From CAYOZL01 sp964408435 (GTDB lineage Bacteria > Bdellovibrionota_C > UBA2361 > SZUA-149 > CAYOZL01): DNA of 61,871 bases. A program made the position numbers and the translations under genes. The stretch's first letter is position 1. Each line of letters begins with the position of its first letter. The notes beneath the pieces are model-generated. The model was not told where the DNA came from, ran no database searches, and saw nothing but the letters and a program-made list of their open reading frames with translations. Positions 26,390 to 35,628 of this stretch are shown piece by piece. The DNA is taken from NCBI GenBank assembly GCA_964408435.1, contig CAYOZL010000007.1, positions 1 through 61,871 of the forward strand, given 5' to 3'.

Positions 26390-26438
26390 CGATACTCGGG
26401 GTTGTCTTGCTATGGTACTTCGACTCCATCGAGTATCG
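26390..26438 (-). promoter_or_regulatory. Hairpin spanning the moxR stop codon
   Basis: CGATACTCG (26390-26398) and CGAGTATCG (26430-26438) form a perfect 9-base stem, extended imperfectly by GGGTTG against the CGACTCC side. The moxR stop codon (26410-26412) lies in the loop. No T-run follows, so it is more likely an intercistronic stability or attenuation hairpin than a terminator. A smaller TGCC/GGCA hairpin follows before the DUF58 gene. Confidence 0.5.
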
Positions 26439-27399
26439 ATTTAATTATATCTTCTGTATTTAAACCCCTAGCTTCAGCTTCATAAGACAAAATAATTCTA
26501 TGTCTTAATATGTCGTAAGCAACATCTTTTATGTTTTGAGGAATTACGTAACTGTCTCCATTAAGCAGTGCTTCTGCTTTTGATGCGAGTAGTAAAGATA
26601 TTGAAGCTCTAGGAGACGCTCCAAGTTCTAGTAATGGGCCAAATTTTAAACCAAAGTCTTCAGGATTTCTTGAGGCTGCTACTATATTTACAATATAACT
26701 TTTGATTCTATCATCAATATAAACTGACTTTAAACATTTTTGTGCGTTTTCAATATCACTAAGGCTAGCAACAGGTTTTTTATCTTCAGAATTATTATCT
26801 TCAGTAACTAAGTTTAAAATTTTTGTTTCTTCTTCAATGCTTGGATAGTCAACTTTAACTTTCATTAAAAATCTATCTACTTGAGCTTCTGGAAGTGGGT
26901 ATGTTCCTTCTTGTTCTACAGGGTTTTGAGTAGCCATTACTAAAAAAGGTTCTGGAACTTCTAAAGTGTTCTCTCCTATAGTTACTTGATGTTCTTGCAT
27001 GATCTCTAACAAGGCAGATTGAACCTTTGCAGGAGCTCTGTTGATTTCATCTGCTAAAACAAAATTTGCAAATATTGGACCTTTTCTAATACTAAAAGTG
27101 CCATCTGCAGGCCGGTAAATTTCAGTTCCAGTTAAATCTGCAGGAAGTAAATCAGGTGTAAATTGAACTCTTTTAAAGCTACCATCAATGCTTTCAGCTA
27201 GTGCTTTAATTGACCTAGTTTTAGCTAAGCCTGGAACTCCTTCAAGTAGAACATGTCCAGAAGTTAATAAGGCAGTTAGAAGTCTCCTTTTTAAAACTGT
27301 TTGACCAATGATATCTTTTTCTAATCTTTGCTCAATATTTTTAAAAACACTAACTGCTTCTTTTATTTTTTCTTCAATCTCTTCGCGATTTTTTTCCAT
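26410..27399 (-). CDS. moxR: MoxR family AAA+ ATPase
   Basis: A 329-residue AAA+ chaperone-like ATPase, the head of the Bat operon. Walker A is GVPGLAKT (54-61). Walker B is ADEINRAPAKVQSALLEIMQE. Sensor and arginine-finger regions are seen in MATQNPVEQEGTYPLPEAQVDRF. A C-terminal lid domain follows. MoxR proteins work with VWA-domain partners to mature or remodel proteins; the VWA partners here are BatA and BatB/C. Confidence 0.95.
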   Translation of the reverse strand: MEKNREEIEEKIKEAVSVFKNIEQRLEKDIIGQTVLKRRLLTALLTSGHVLLEGVPGLAKTRSIKALAESIDGSFKRVQFTPDLLPADLTGTEIYRPADGTFSIRKGPIFANFVLADEINRAPAKVQSALLEIMQEHQVTIGENTLEVPEPFLVMATQNPVEQEGTYPLPEAQVDRFLMKVKVDYPSIEEETKILNLVTEDNNSEDKKPVASLSDIENAQKCLKSVYIDDRIKSYIVNIVAASRNPEDFGLKFGPLLELGASPRASISLLLASKAEALLNGDSYVIPQNIKDVAYDILRHRIILSYEAEARGLNTEDIIKSILDGVEVP

Positions 27400-27434
27400 G
27401 AACTAATTATCTATTAAGTATTATCTATATAAGC

Positions 27435-27980
27435 TTATCTAGATAGAGCGAAGTGAACTCTTCTGTTTTGTGAAAAGTCATAATCATTGTTTCCCGTAGC
27501 TAGAGGAATTTCTTCACCATAACTAACAGTAGAAACTGTATTAGCATCTGCTCCGAAGCTTACTAACATTTGGGCTACACTTCTTGCGCGTTCTTCACCT
27601 AGTGCAAGGTTGTACTCACTAGTTCCTCTGCTATCACAATGACCTTCTACTACGACATTTAGAGTTAGATCTTGAGAAAGTATTTCAGCATTTCTTCTTA
27701 TGCTTTCTACTTGGTCAGGTCTAATTCTTGAAGAATCATAATCAAAGAAAATATCTTGGAATAAACCACCTTCAGCAGCTAATGGAATATTTCCATCACC
27801 GTATTCCAAAGAGTTTCCACCTAGTGTTAAGTCTCTGTCAGTAATACCACTTCCATTAATTCCGCTACCATCTGTATACCCATCTGAGAAACCATCTGAA
27901 GATGAAAATAAAGAGCATGAGCTTAGGTTGATACAAACAGTTAATATTAAAACTAGATTAAGTTTTAGTGTTTTATTCAT
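27435..27980 (-). CDS. pal: Peptidoglycan-associated lipoprotein Pal (OmpA C-terminal domain)
   Basis: A 181-residue outer-membrane lipoprotein. The lipoprotein signal ends in LSSC (Cys near 22), followed by a Ser/Gly/Asp-rich linker. The OmpA-like domain (about 70-180) has FFDYDSSRIRPDQ, VEGHCDSRGTSEYNLALGEERA and QNRRVHF; the Asp and Arg in these contact meso-diaminopimelate. No tol genes are nearby, so membership of a Tol-Pal system is inferred from family only. It is read in the same direction as moxR, 35 bases upstream. Confidence 0.9.
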   Translation of the reverse strand: MNKTLKLNLVLILTVCINLSSCSLFSSSDGFSDGYTDGSGINGSGITDRDLTLGGNSLEYGDGNIPLAAEGGLFQDIFFDYDSSRIRPDQVESIRRNAEILSQDLTLNVVVEGHCDSRGTSEYNLALGEERARSVAQMLVSFGADANTVSTVSYGEEIPLATGNNDYDFSQNRRVHFALSR

Positions 27981-28103
27981 AGTAGTAGATTCCTCAAAAA
28001 TTTCGACTGATTATAAACCGTTTTTATTCATTCTTACTAGTAGTATTGATTAATTATTTTAAAATGGATAAAACTTATCGGAAATTATGATCGTCAAAAA
28101 TTT

Positions 28104-28802
28104 ATGAAAAAATATATTAGCATTACTATACTCATGATTGTTTTTGTTAGCTTTAATCTTGTATTTGCTAGCAATGCTTTATCTCAGACTGCTTTTACTT
28201 GCTTAGAGCAAAATTCTAGTCAGGAAAGTCAAAACATTTTATCAAAAGTAGCCAAGGATTTTAATTCAATTTCAAGCTTAAAAGCTGATTTTGAGCAACG
28301 CTCTGTTTTACTAGGGTTTAATCACTCACAGGCTTCAGAGGGAAAGTTGGTCTTTAAAAAAGTTGGAATGATGGATTGGCATTATATTAGTCCTGAAGAG
28401 CAAAGATTTGTAACAGATGGACAAGCAGTTTGGTTTTATCAAAAAGCACTAAATCAGGTGACAATAAGCAATTTTAAAAATACTTTTAGCACAGATCTTC
28501 CAGTTTCATTCCTTTTAGGCCTTTCTTCAATAGATAAAGAGTTTAAATTAATTAGTGCTTGTAAGTCTGAGCTGGGATTAGTTTTAAAACTTAACCCTAA
28601 TGAAAAAGATCCAAACCTCTCAAAATTTGAACTAGTAGTAGATGCTATTACTAAATCTCCCTTAGCTGTTAAAATAACTGATGTGGGTGGAAATGATACA
28701 GAGATAATTCTTAAAAATGTAAAGAGAAACGTAGAAGTAGAGAGTAAAAGTTTCAAGTATGAAATTCCTAGGGGAGTAGATGTTATAAACAATAATGTCT
28801 AA
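28104..28802 (+). CDS. lolA: Outer-membrane lipoprotein carrier protein LolA
   Basis: Periplasmic carrier moving lipoproteins from the LolCD complex to the outer membrane. The 232-residue protein has a signal peptide (1-23 or so, ending in the FASNALSQ region). The open-barrel domain follows: DFNSISSLKADFEQ, GKLVFKKVGMMDWHY, and YQKALNQVTI are typical pieces. It is divergent from pal across 123 bases and 6 bases before rimO. Confidence 0.9.
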   Translation: MKKYISITILMIVFVSFNLVFASNALSQTAFTCLEQNSSQESQNILSKVAKDFNSISSLKADFEQRSVLLGFNHSQASEGKLVFKKVGMMDWHYISPEEQRFVTDGQAVWFYQKALNQVTISNFKNTFSTDLPVSFLLGLSSIDKEFKLISACKSELGLVLKLNPNEKDPNLSKFELVVDAITKSPLAVKITDVGGNDTEIILKNVKRNVEVESKSFKYEIPRGVDVINNNV

Positions 28803-28808
28803 ATCTTT

Positions 28809-30203
28809 ATGTCTAAACTGAATGTAATCCCAAATAATACTGCCCAAGATTCTTCTGTCCCTGAAAAGAGAGCAGATTACGCAGGTAATGCCTTAATGGT
28901 AACACTTGGTTGTTCTAAGAATTTAGTAGACTCCGAAGTAATGCTCGGTTCACTTAGATCTAAAGGCTTTGAACTAGTAACTAAGCCAACCGAAGCTGAT
29001 TTAATTGTCGTTAATACATGTGCTTTTCTAGAGTCTGCAGTTCAAGAAAGTATAGATAGGATTCTTGAAATGGCTGAGTATAAAAAAACTGGTAGATGTA
29101 AACAGTTAATTGTAGCTGGTTGTATTGTTGAGAGATATAAAGAAGATCTTAAAAAATCTCTTCCTGAAGTTGATCAGTTTATTGATACAAATGAACTTCT
29201 TCTTGTTGGTGATGAAAGTGTCAATATCCTTGAAAAAGCAAAGAGACCATATTTTCTTTATGATGAAGGAATGCCAAGAGTTTTATCAACAAGTCCTCAT
29301 TTAACTTATATTAAAATAGCTGAAGGTTGTGATAGACCATGTGCTTTTTGTATTATCCCAAAAATTAGAGGTGAGTTTCGATCACGTCCAATTGAATCAA
29401 TCATTCAAGAAATAAATACTTTAAAGAATTCTGACACAAAAGAATTTAATCTAGTTGCACAAGACTTAACCGCATACGGAAATGATCGAGAAAAGAATAA
29501 TAAAGGCAGTGAGCTTGTAAAGTTATTACAATCAATTGAATTATTACAAAAAGATGATGAAAGATTTTGGACTAGGCTATTATATGCATATCCAATTGGA
29601 GTAACCACTGAGCTTTTAGATTTAATATCAAGTTCTAAAGTTATTGCTCCATATCTAGATTTGCCTCTTCAACATGTAAGTTCAAATGTTTTAAAATTAA
29701 TGAGAAGACCTCTAGGGGGGCAGAAAACAGTTGAGCTGATAAATAAAATTTCTTCTTACAATATAGCTTTTAGAACAACTTTTTTAGTTGGTTTTCCTGG
29801 AGAAACTGAAGAAGATATTAGCTTATTAGAAAAAGTAGTTAGTGAAGGACATTTTTCTCACGTAGGAGTTTTTACTTATTCTCAAGAAAAAGAAGCCCTA
29901 TCTTATACTTTTGAAAATCAAATTCCTGAAGAAGTTAAAGTCGAGCGTAAAGAAAGAATAATGCTTGCTCAAAAGAAGGTAGTAGAAAAGAGATTAGAGA
30001 AATATGTGGGTAAAGAGGAAACTGTATTAGTAGATGGTGTCTTGGATGGTAAAATATTAGCTAGAGCTAACTGGCAAGCACCTGAAACAGATAGTGTGGT
30101 GATAATTGAAGGACCTATCTCAGAAGGTCTTAATGCTGGACAGTTCATTACAGTGAAGTACAAATCTTATACTGACTATGATTTAATTGCTGAATTAGTT
30201 TAA
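28809..30203 (+). CDS. rimO: Ribosomal protein S12 methylthiotransferase RimO
   Basis: Radical-SAM enzyme that adds a methylthio group to an Asp of ribosomal protein S12. The UPF0004 domain cluster cysteines are C35, C71 and C105. The radical SAM cysteines are C174, C178 and C181 (CDRPCAFC). A C-terminal TRAM domain completes the 464-residue protein. RimO is preferred over MiaB because of LGCSKNLVDSE and the segment GEFRSRP. The extra 25 N-terminal residues are not conserved. Stop and next start share one base (TAATG). Confidence 0.95.
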   Translation: MSKLNVIPNNTAQDSSVPEKRADYAGNALMVTLGCSKNLVDSEVMLGSLRSKGFELVTKPTEADLIVVNTCAFLESAVQESIDRILEMAEYKKTGRCKQLIVAGCIVERYKEDLKKSLPEVDQFIDTNELLLVGDESVNILEKAKRPYFLYDEGMPRVLSTSPHLTYIKIAEGCDRPCAFCIIPKIRGEFRSRPIESIIQEINTLKNSDTKEFNLVAQDLTAYGNDREKNNKGSELVKLLQSIELLQKDDERFWTRLLYAYPIGVTTELLDLISSSKVIAPYLDLPLQHVSSNVLKLMRRPLGGQKTVELINKISSYNIAFRTTFLVGFPGETEEDISLLEKVVSEGHFSHVGVFTYSQEKEALSYTFENQIPEEVKVERKERIMLAQKKVVEKRLEKYVGKEETVLVDGVLDGKILARANWQAPETDSVVIIEGPISEGLNAGQFITVKYKSYTDYDLIAELV

Positions 30204-30517
30204 TGAGTTCTGATACCGAAGCTGATAAAAGAACTCTAGAGGAAAAACTTAAAGAAAGCTCCTATAGACTTAAATGGTCTGAGATTAACTCTGGAATATT
30301 AAAAGAAGTAATTATTTTAGTTAGTCAAGATTTGGATCTAGATAAAGTGGGATTAGCATGCGCTAATGATGAAAAAGAGCTTTTTGAGTCTTGGTTAAAG
30401 CAGGGTAGTGTTAGCAGAACAAGTGAGAGTGAGCATGAAAAGTGGAATTTGGAGAACCCATACTTTAACTGCTGTATCGTTAAACCCTTTATCTTTATAA
30501 AACAAATTGAAGTTTAA
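30203..30517 (+). CDS. DUF2288 family protein
   Basis: A 104-residue protein matching the DUF2288 pattern: an N-terminal KLKESSYRLKWSEI helix, VIILVSQDLDLDKVG, then a SWLKQGSVSR turn, a Trp-centred helix, and a hydrophobic C-terminal strand IVKPFIFIKQIE. No biochemical role is known for the family. Its start overlaps the rimO stop by one base, so it is translationally coupled to rimO. Confidence 0.7.
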   Translation: MSSDTEADKRTLEEKLKESSYRLKWSEINSGILKEVIILVSQDLDLDKVGLACANDEKELFESWLKQGSVSRTSESEHEKWNLENPYFNCCIVKPFIFIKQIEV

Positions 30518-30564
30518 AATTGAGTCTTTAATTATTATTAGAGTATCAGAATCGAAGAGATTTT

Positions 30565-31476
30565 ATGGAAGCAATTTTAGTCGTAGTTGGCTTCTTAGGA
30601 GCAGGTAAAACAACTCTTTTAAGAAATTTAGCAGCTAGCTGTATTGAAGCAAATTGGAATCCGTTTATTATTCTTAATGACTATGAAAGCGCACATATGG
30701 ATGCTCAACAGTTTGTAGAACAGATTGGTAAGAAGCAGGTTAAAGCTCTTAGTGGTAGTTGTATTTGTTGTAGTGGTATCCACGAGCTAAGAAATCTAGT
30801 CAACTGTATTCCAGAACGAAAAAGAGGCATTACTCTTATTGAAGCGAATGGCACTTCTGATGCTTGCTCCTTAATGGGTTTTCTCGGCGTTGGGCTTGAT
30901 GATCGATTTCTTCCACCAGTTCAAATCTCTGTAGTTGATGTAAAAAATTGGCAAACAAGGGGAGAGAATAATGAATTAGAAGCAAGTCAGATTCAAGTAT
31001 CTTCTTTAATTGTTTTAACACATATTGCTGAGTCTACTGAGAAAAGAAGAGCAAGTGTTATTAGCGAGCTTAAAGCGCTAAATCCTTTTGCTAAAATTAT
31101 GACAACAAGTGAACTTGATATTACTCTACTGAGCGAGCTTTCACCGTCTGAAAATAATACTCAAAAACTAGATCATAAAAAAGCTCACTGGTCATCATGT
31201 TCTACTGATCTGCCAAATTTACCTGAGTCTTCTTGTATTCAGCATCTTTGTGATGCTTTACCGAAAAGTATTCTCCGAGTTAAAGGCTGTACTAAAATTA
31301 AGGACGAAGAAGAATATACTTATTTTGAACGCAGTCCAGATGGTCAAGTCTCTATTCGGCCATATAAAGGAATACCAATTACAGGAGCAAAACTTTTAAC
31401 AGTTGGCCCGGGAAGCGAACCTAGACTGCTAAAAGAGGCAATTGCAAAGAGTTTAGATATCCCCAAAATAACTTGA
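30565..31476 (+). CDS. COG0523 (CobW/YeiR-type) metal-related GTPase
   Basis: A P-loop GTPase of the G3E/COG0523 family, thought to deliver metals, often zinc, to client proteins. The Walker A motif is GFLGAGKTT (9-17). The family metal-binding motif CxCC is C66-I-C68-C69 (SGSCICCSG). The nucleotide-specificity region VLTHIAE replaces the usual NKxD-type motif, so guanine specificity is unclear. The C-terminal domain is short (303 residues in all). Nothing next to it is an obvious metal-dependent client and no Zur-like palindrome was noticed. Confidence 0.85.
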   Translation: MEAILVVVGFLGAGKTTLLRNLAASCIEANWNPFIILNDYESAHMDAQQFVEQIGKKQVKALSGSCICCSGIHELRNLVNCIPERKRGITLIEANGTSDACSLMGFLGVGLDDRFLPPVQISVVDVKNWQTRGENNELEASQIQVSSLIVLTHIAESTEKRRASVISELKALNPFAKIMTTSELDITLLSELSPSENNTQKLDHKKAHWSSCSTDLPNLPESSCIQHLCDALPKSILRVKGCTKIKDEEEYTYFERSPDGQVSIRPYKGIPITGAKLLTVGPGSEPRLLKEAIAKSLDIPKIT

Positions 31477-31658
31477 TTTAAATATTCATACTATTTCTAT
31501 CAAAGGATTCGGTTCTTTTTAGTAAAAATTAAGAGCAGTAAGTACTTAAAATTAATGAATTAAAAGCGAATATGTGGATAAGTCAGCTTAGACAGTTTAT
31601 TTTTTTTCTATTTCGTAGTAAATATATGCGGAGTTATTAAGCAAGGAGATTAGGACTT

Positions 31659-32336
31659 ATGTTTTCATGTGTAGTTTGGTGGATACTTTTAGGCTCTTTA
31701 TTAGGGACCTTATTAAGTTGGGCATTGGGTAATGCTTTAGCAAAAAAGAAAGAAGTAGAGAGCCCAGAGTTAATCAATAAAATTTCAATTTTAGAAAAAG
31801 AAAATTCAGAAATTCCTGAGTTAAGATCTAAAATTCGTTTGCAAGAGAAAAATAAGCCTAGATTAGAGCATACACTAGAGCTAAAGAAAAAAGACGAGCT
31901 AGTAGATGATCTTAAAACTAGACTAAGCGATTTACTAACTAAGTTTGAAAAAGCTAGTTATGTACTTCATGAAAGAAATGAAAAAATTAGTTTACTACAA
32001 CCACCTACGGTAGATATTCAACAAGCACAAAACTTAGGTCTTAAGTTAAAAAGTAACGATGATTTTGAAATAATAGAAGGGATTGGTCCGGTAATATCAA
32101 TTTTACTAAATCAAAATGGAATTAATTCTTTTCATGATTTATCTAAAACTAGTCTAGAAGAGTTAAGATCTATTTTATCTGGAGCTGGTCCAAACTTTAG
32201 ATTATCAGATCCTAGTAATTGGCCAGAGCAAGCTAGTCTTGCAGCAAATAATAGCTGGAATGCTTTAATGGCTTATCAAAATCAAATTCTTAGTAGTAAT
32301 ATTAGTAGCAATGCTAAACTTTCTAACAGTTTCTAA
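31659..32336 (+). CDS. Membrane-anchored coiled-coil protein with helix-hairpin-helix domain
   Basis: The 225 residues comprise an N-terminal transmembrane helix (about 5-25), a Lys/Glu coiled coil (30-105), and a helix-hairpin-helix-like domain (about 135-210: FEIIEGIGPVISILLNQNGI, then WPEQASLAANNSW). The C-terminal module resembles the DUF4332/L21-like domain found in many membrane-anchored proteins. An AAGGAGAT ribosome binding site lies at 31641-31648. It is followed 17 bases later by an OmpA-domain protein; these are often adjacent, which suggests a shared envelope function. Exact role unknown. Confidence 0.72.
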   Translation: MFSCVVWWILLGSLLGTLLSWALGNALAKKKEVESPELINKISILEKENSEIPELRSKIRLQEKNKPRLEHTLELKKKDELVDDLKTRLSDLLTKFEKASYVLHERNEKISLLQPPTVDIQQAQNLGLKLKSNDDFEIIEGIGPVISILLNQNGINSFHDLSKTSLEELRSILSGAGPNFRLSDPSNWPEQASLAANNSWNALMAYQNQILSSNISSNAKLSNSF

Positions 32337-32353
32337 TTCGGAGCAGTAAAAAA

Positions 32354-33052
32354 ATGTCTAAGAAAAATTCAATGTCTTCATATAATGAGACACATTTATT
32401 ATTAAGTTTAGGATTGCTAGCAATTTTAGTAATACTACCTACTTTTTATAATATAGGGCCAAACTCTACAGCTTGTTCTGTAAGTTTACCTAGTGTTAGC
32501 AGTGCTCAAAGTAGTGCCTCTACTAAAGTTAAATCTAATAGTCTTCCTAATTTATATATACCTTCTGCAATTCCTGTCTTAGCAGATAAGAAGCTAAAAG
32601 TATCTAGAGTGAAAACAGCGAAGCTTTCAGATCAGAAGGCGCAAATGGATTCTCCAAAAGAAGAGAAGATGGAGAAGAAAGTTGCTGAGGAAGTTAAAGA
32701 AAAAGCTCCTAAAAAAACTACAACTGAAAAACCAAAGTTAGCTAAAGTTTATTTTGGATTTAATAGCTTTACTTTGCCTGCTAATGTGAAAAAAGATTTG
32801 CAAGTAATGGTTAATTTTTTAAAAGAAAATGAATCTTCAACAATAGGACTTAAAGGGTATCATGATAATGCTGGTTCTGATTATGCTATTTATAATAAAA
32901 GAATCGCACTTAAAAGAGCTCAACAGGTATATAATTTTTTAATAGCTCAAGGTATTTCAGCTGATAGAGTGATACTTAAAAAGCCTGGTAAGAGTCTTGG
33001 AACTGGATCGAATTGGGAAGCTAGAAGAGTAGAAGCTTTTATTTTAGAATAG
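32354..33052 (+). CDS. OmpA C-terminal-domain protein, inner-membrane anchored
   Basis: A 232-residue protein with an uncleaved-looking N-terminal hydrophobic helix (about 14-33) and a Lys/Glu-rich linker (65-128). The OmpA/MotB domain (130-232) has VYFGFNSFTLPANVKKDLQ, LKGYHDNAGSDYAIYNKRIALKRA and WEARRVEAF. The conserved Asp and Arg that hold peptidoglycan appear in HDNAGS and NWEARRVE, though the usual TDxxG is HDNAG. It probably links the membrane to peptidoglycan next to the helix-hairpin-helix protein. Confidence 0.82.
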   Translation: MSKKNSMSSYNETHLLLSLGLLAILVILPTFYNIGPNSTACSVSLPSVSSAQSSASTKVKSNSLPNLYIPSAIPVLADKKLKVSRVKTAKLSDQKAQMDSPKEEKMEKKVAEEVKEKAPKKTTTEKPKLAKVYFGFNSFTLPANVKKDLQVMVNFLKENESSTIGLKGYHDNAGSDYAIYNKRIALKRAQQVYNFLIAQGISADRVILKKPGKSLGTGSNWEARRVEAFILE

Positions 33053-33061
33053 CTGTTTAGT

Positions 33062-34858
33062 TTACTCACTAAGAGTTTCTAAAAATACTTTTCCGTATTT
33101 CTTTAATTTACTTTGACCAACACCTGTAATTTTAGAAAATTCTTCTATGTTTTGTGGTTTAATCTCAGCCATTTCTTGTAGGGTCTTGTCATGAAAAATA
33201 ATGTACGGAGGCACATTTTGAGCTTTTGCAATCTGCATTCTTTTCTCTCTTAATTTCTCAAATGTGTCTTTGTCATAATCAAAATATTTCTTTTTTGTGC
33301 GCGTCGCTTTAGATTTTTTCCTTTTATCTTTTCTAAATGAAATTTCTTTTTTCTCGATTAATATCTCTTTACTTTTCTCGTTTAGCTTCAAACTTCCAAA
33401 GCCTTCAATATCTACATCTAAAAATTGAGCAGCGATTAATTGTCTAAATACGCTAGTCCACTGTTTCTTATCAATTTCTTTGCCAATGCCAAAAGTAGAA
33501 ATAGAATCATGTCTAAATTGTTTAATCCGGTCGTTATCAGCGCCAATTAAAACATCACTTAAATAGCTAGCTCCAAATCTTTGCCCAGTTCTATACACTG
33601 TAGATAGAGCTTGTTGAGCAGCAATTGTTCCATCCCAAGTCTCTACCGGGTTGATACAGGTATCGCAATTATTGCAGTTATCAATTGTTTCTTCACCGAA
33701 ATAATTTAAAAGTATTTTTCTTCTACACGTAGTGCTTTCTGCAAAGCCTAGCAGTGTGGTTAGTTTTTGATGCTCGATTCTTTTTCTATTAGGGTTTGAT
33801 GTATTAGAATCAATCATGCTTCTAAGAGTAGCAATGTCTCCAAAACCATATGCCATAAAAGCTGAAGAAGGCAGGCCATCTCTACCGGCTCTTCCAGTTT
33901 CTTGATAATAAGATTCTATGCTTTTTGGTAAATCTAAATGAGCAACAAAGCGTACATCTGGTTTATCAATGCCCATGCCAAAAGCAATTGTAGCAACAAT
34001 TATAATGTTTTCTTCATTAATAAATTTTCTTTGGTTCTTTTCTCTAACTTTACTACTTAATCCAGCATGATAGGGCAGGGCATTATAGCCATTATCGCAA
34101 AGCCAACTAGCAGTTTGCTCAACTTTTTTTCTAGATAAACAATAAACAATTCCTGAGTCCTGATGGTGTTCTGTTTTTATGAAATCTAGTAACTGTTTTT
34201 TAGGGCTATTTTTTAAAACGACTTGGTAATTTATATTGGGTCTATCAAAGCTACTTAGAAATTGTTTTGCTTGGTTTAGGTTTAATTGTTTTCTAATTTC
34301 ATTTTGAGTAGGTAAGTCAGCAGTTGCAGTAAGAGCAATCCTTGGAATGTTAGGGAAGCGTTTATGCAGTATGGAAAGTTTTAAATATTCTTTTCTAAAA
34401 TCATGTCCCCATTGGGAAACGCAGTGTGCTTCATCGATTGCAAATAAAGAAATGGGTATTTCAGAAATTAATTCTAAAAAAGAATCTAGTAATAGTCTTT
34501 CAGGAGCAACGTATATTAAATCTAGCTCTTGGTTCCTTAGTGCGTCTTTTACCTCATAGCTTTGTTTGGCATTTAGGCTTGAGTTGAGAAACTCAGCTCT
34601 TATTCCTAATTGTTTCAAGCTTTGGACTTGGTCTTGCATTAGAGCAATTAGAGGGGAAATTACTATTCCAACTCCTTGTCTGAGAATTGCTGGGATTTGA
34701 AAACAAATAGATTTACCACCACCAGTTGGCATAAGCACTAATGCATCTTTACCCTCTATTAGGTGATTTATTATTTCTTCTTGATTCCCTCTAAATGATT
34801 CATAGCCAAAGGCTGACTTTAGAATTTCATTTGGGCGATCTTTTGATGTTTCCTGCAT
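33062..34858 (-). CDS. recQ: ATP-dependent DNA helicase RecQ
   Basis: A 3'-5' DNA helicase for recombination and fork repair. The 598-residue protein has the RecQ N-terminal GNQEEIINHLIEGKDALVLMPTGGGKS-type motif (cited in part), DEAH box FAIDEAHCVSQWGHDFR, helicase C domain with QETGRAGRDG, the zinc-binding cysteines (CRRKILL...CNNCDTC), a winged helix, and an HRDC domain (about 520-598). It is convergent with the OmpA protein (9 bases) and lies in the same orientation as the dCMP deaminase upstream. Confidence 0.96.
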   Translation of the reverse strand: MQETSKDRPNEILKSAFGYESFRGNQEEIINHLIEGKDALVLMPTGGGKSICFQIPAILRQGVGIVISPLIALMQDQVQSLKQLGIRAEFLNSSLNAKQSYEVKDALRNQELDLIYVAPERLLLDSFLELISEIPISLFAIDEAHCVSQWGHDFRKEYLKLSILHKRFPNIPRIALTATADLPTQNEIRKQLNLNQAKQFLSSFDRPNINYQVVLKNSPKKQLLDFIKTEHHQDSGIVYCLSRKKVEQTASWLCDNGYNALPYHAGLSSKVREKNQRKFINEENIIIVATIAFGMGIDKPDVRFVAHLDLPKSIESYYQETGRAGRDGLPSSAFMAYGFGDIATLRSMIDSNTSNPNRKRIEHQKLTTLLGFAESTTCRRKILLNYFGEETIDNCNNCDTCINPVETWDGTIAAQQALSTVYRTGQRFGASYLSDVLIGADNDRIKQFRHDSISTFGIGKEIDKKQWTSVFRQLIAAQFLDVDIEGFGSLKLNEKSKEILIEKKEISFRKDKRKKSKATRTKKKYFDYDKDTFEKLREKRMQIAKAQNVPPYIIFHDKTLQEMAEIKPQNIEEFSKITGVGQSKLKKYGKVFLETLSE

Positions 34859-34919
34859 ATAAGTTTATCGCTAGTTTTTAATAAAAATTAACTAGGTTTT
34901 AAAAATTAATACTTCTCAA

Positions 34920-35399
34920 CTAGTACTTTTCTACTGTTTGTTCTAGCACAACTAGCTCTACCCCTGCTTCTTTAAACATTTTTCTAGTATCTGCACCTGC
35001 TTGGTATTGTTTCCTGCAAACAACTTTTGAAATTCCAACGCTAATGATCATCATTGCACAAACTCTACATGGTTCCATCTTGCAGTATAGAGTTGCCCCA
35101 TTTACTGCTATGCCGTGTTTTGCAGCTTGAGCTAATGCGTTTTGTTCAGCATGAATAGTTCTAACGCAGTGTTGTTTTGTTACGCCGTCTTCATAAGTAA
35201 CTTCTCGAAGTAAGTGACCAACCTCATCACAGTGCGGAAGTCCTGAAGGTGAGCCTACATAACCTGTAGCTAAAACTCTTTTTTCTTTTACAATTACGCA
35301 ACCGCTCTTACCTCGGTCGCAAGTAGCTCTACTTGCTACTATGTCACTAAGTTCCAAGAAATATTGATCCCAGGGCGGTCTTACGTTTTTAGTTTCCAT
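34920..35399 (-). CDS. dCMP deaminase family protein
   Basis: Zinc cytidine/deoxycytidylate deaminase of 159 residues, making dUMP for thymidylate synthesis. The zinc-site motif is RTIHAEQNAL, with the proton-shuttle Glu, and CKMEPCRVCAMMI supplies the two Cys ligands. The N-terminal SRATCDRGKSGCVIV pattern fits the dCMP deaminase/ComEB subgroup. The neighbouring start on the plus strand (35428) is divergent. Confidence 0.9.
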   Translation of the reverse strand: METKNVRPPWDQYFLELSDIVASRATCDRGKSGCVIVKEKRVLATGYVGSPSGLPHCDEVGHLLREVTYEDGVTKQHCVRTIHAEQNALAQAAKHGIAVNGATLYCKMEPCRVCAMMIISVGISKVVCRKQYQAGADTRKMFKEAGVELVVLEQTVEKY

Positions 35400-35427
35400 A
35401 TTATGCCTAATCTAGCATAATACTCTT

Positions 35428-35613
35428 ATGAATAAAGTTAGCCTCTTTTTTATCCTTATTTTTTGTTTCCTAGTTTCTTGCTCTGCAATTGAAGAAGATA
35501 AACTAGAAGAAGGTAGATGTGCAGTGAATTCTGACTGTAAGCAAGGTATGGAATGTGCCAATACTTTTTGTGAGGACATCTACTACCCAAGAAGAACTAT
35601 AAAAACATATTAG
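35428..35613 (+). CDS. Small cysteine-rich lipoprotein
   Basis: A 61-residue lipoprotein precursor: hydrophobic signal 1-17 ending in the lipobox FLVSC (Cys18). The mature part has four further Cys (CAVNSDCKQGMECANTFCED), a spacing that could form two disulphides. Acidic residues follow the lipid Cys. It is convergent with the HtrA-like gene. No family was recognised, but the lipobox and Cys pattern support a real gene. Confidence 0.72.
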   Translation: MNKVSLFFILIFCFLVSCSAIEEDKLEEGRCAVNSDCKQGMECANTFCEDIYYPRRTIKTY

Positions 35614-35628
35614 TTTTATTCTCGCACT

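Noticed and set aside
31477..31658. Possible small RNA in the gap after the COG0523 gene
   Set aside because: AT-rich sequence with no stable hairpin or terminator seen; only a ribosome binding site for the next gene.
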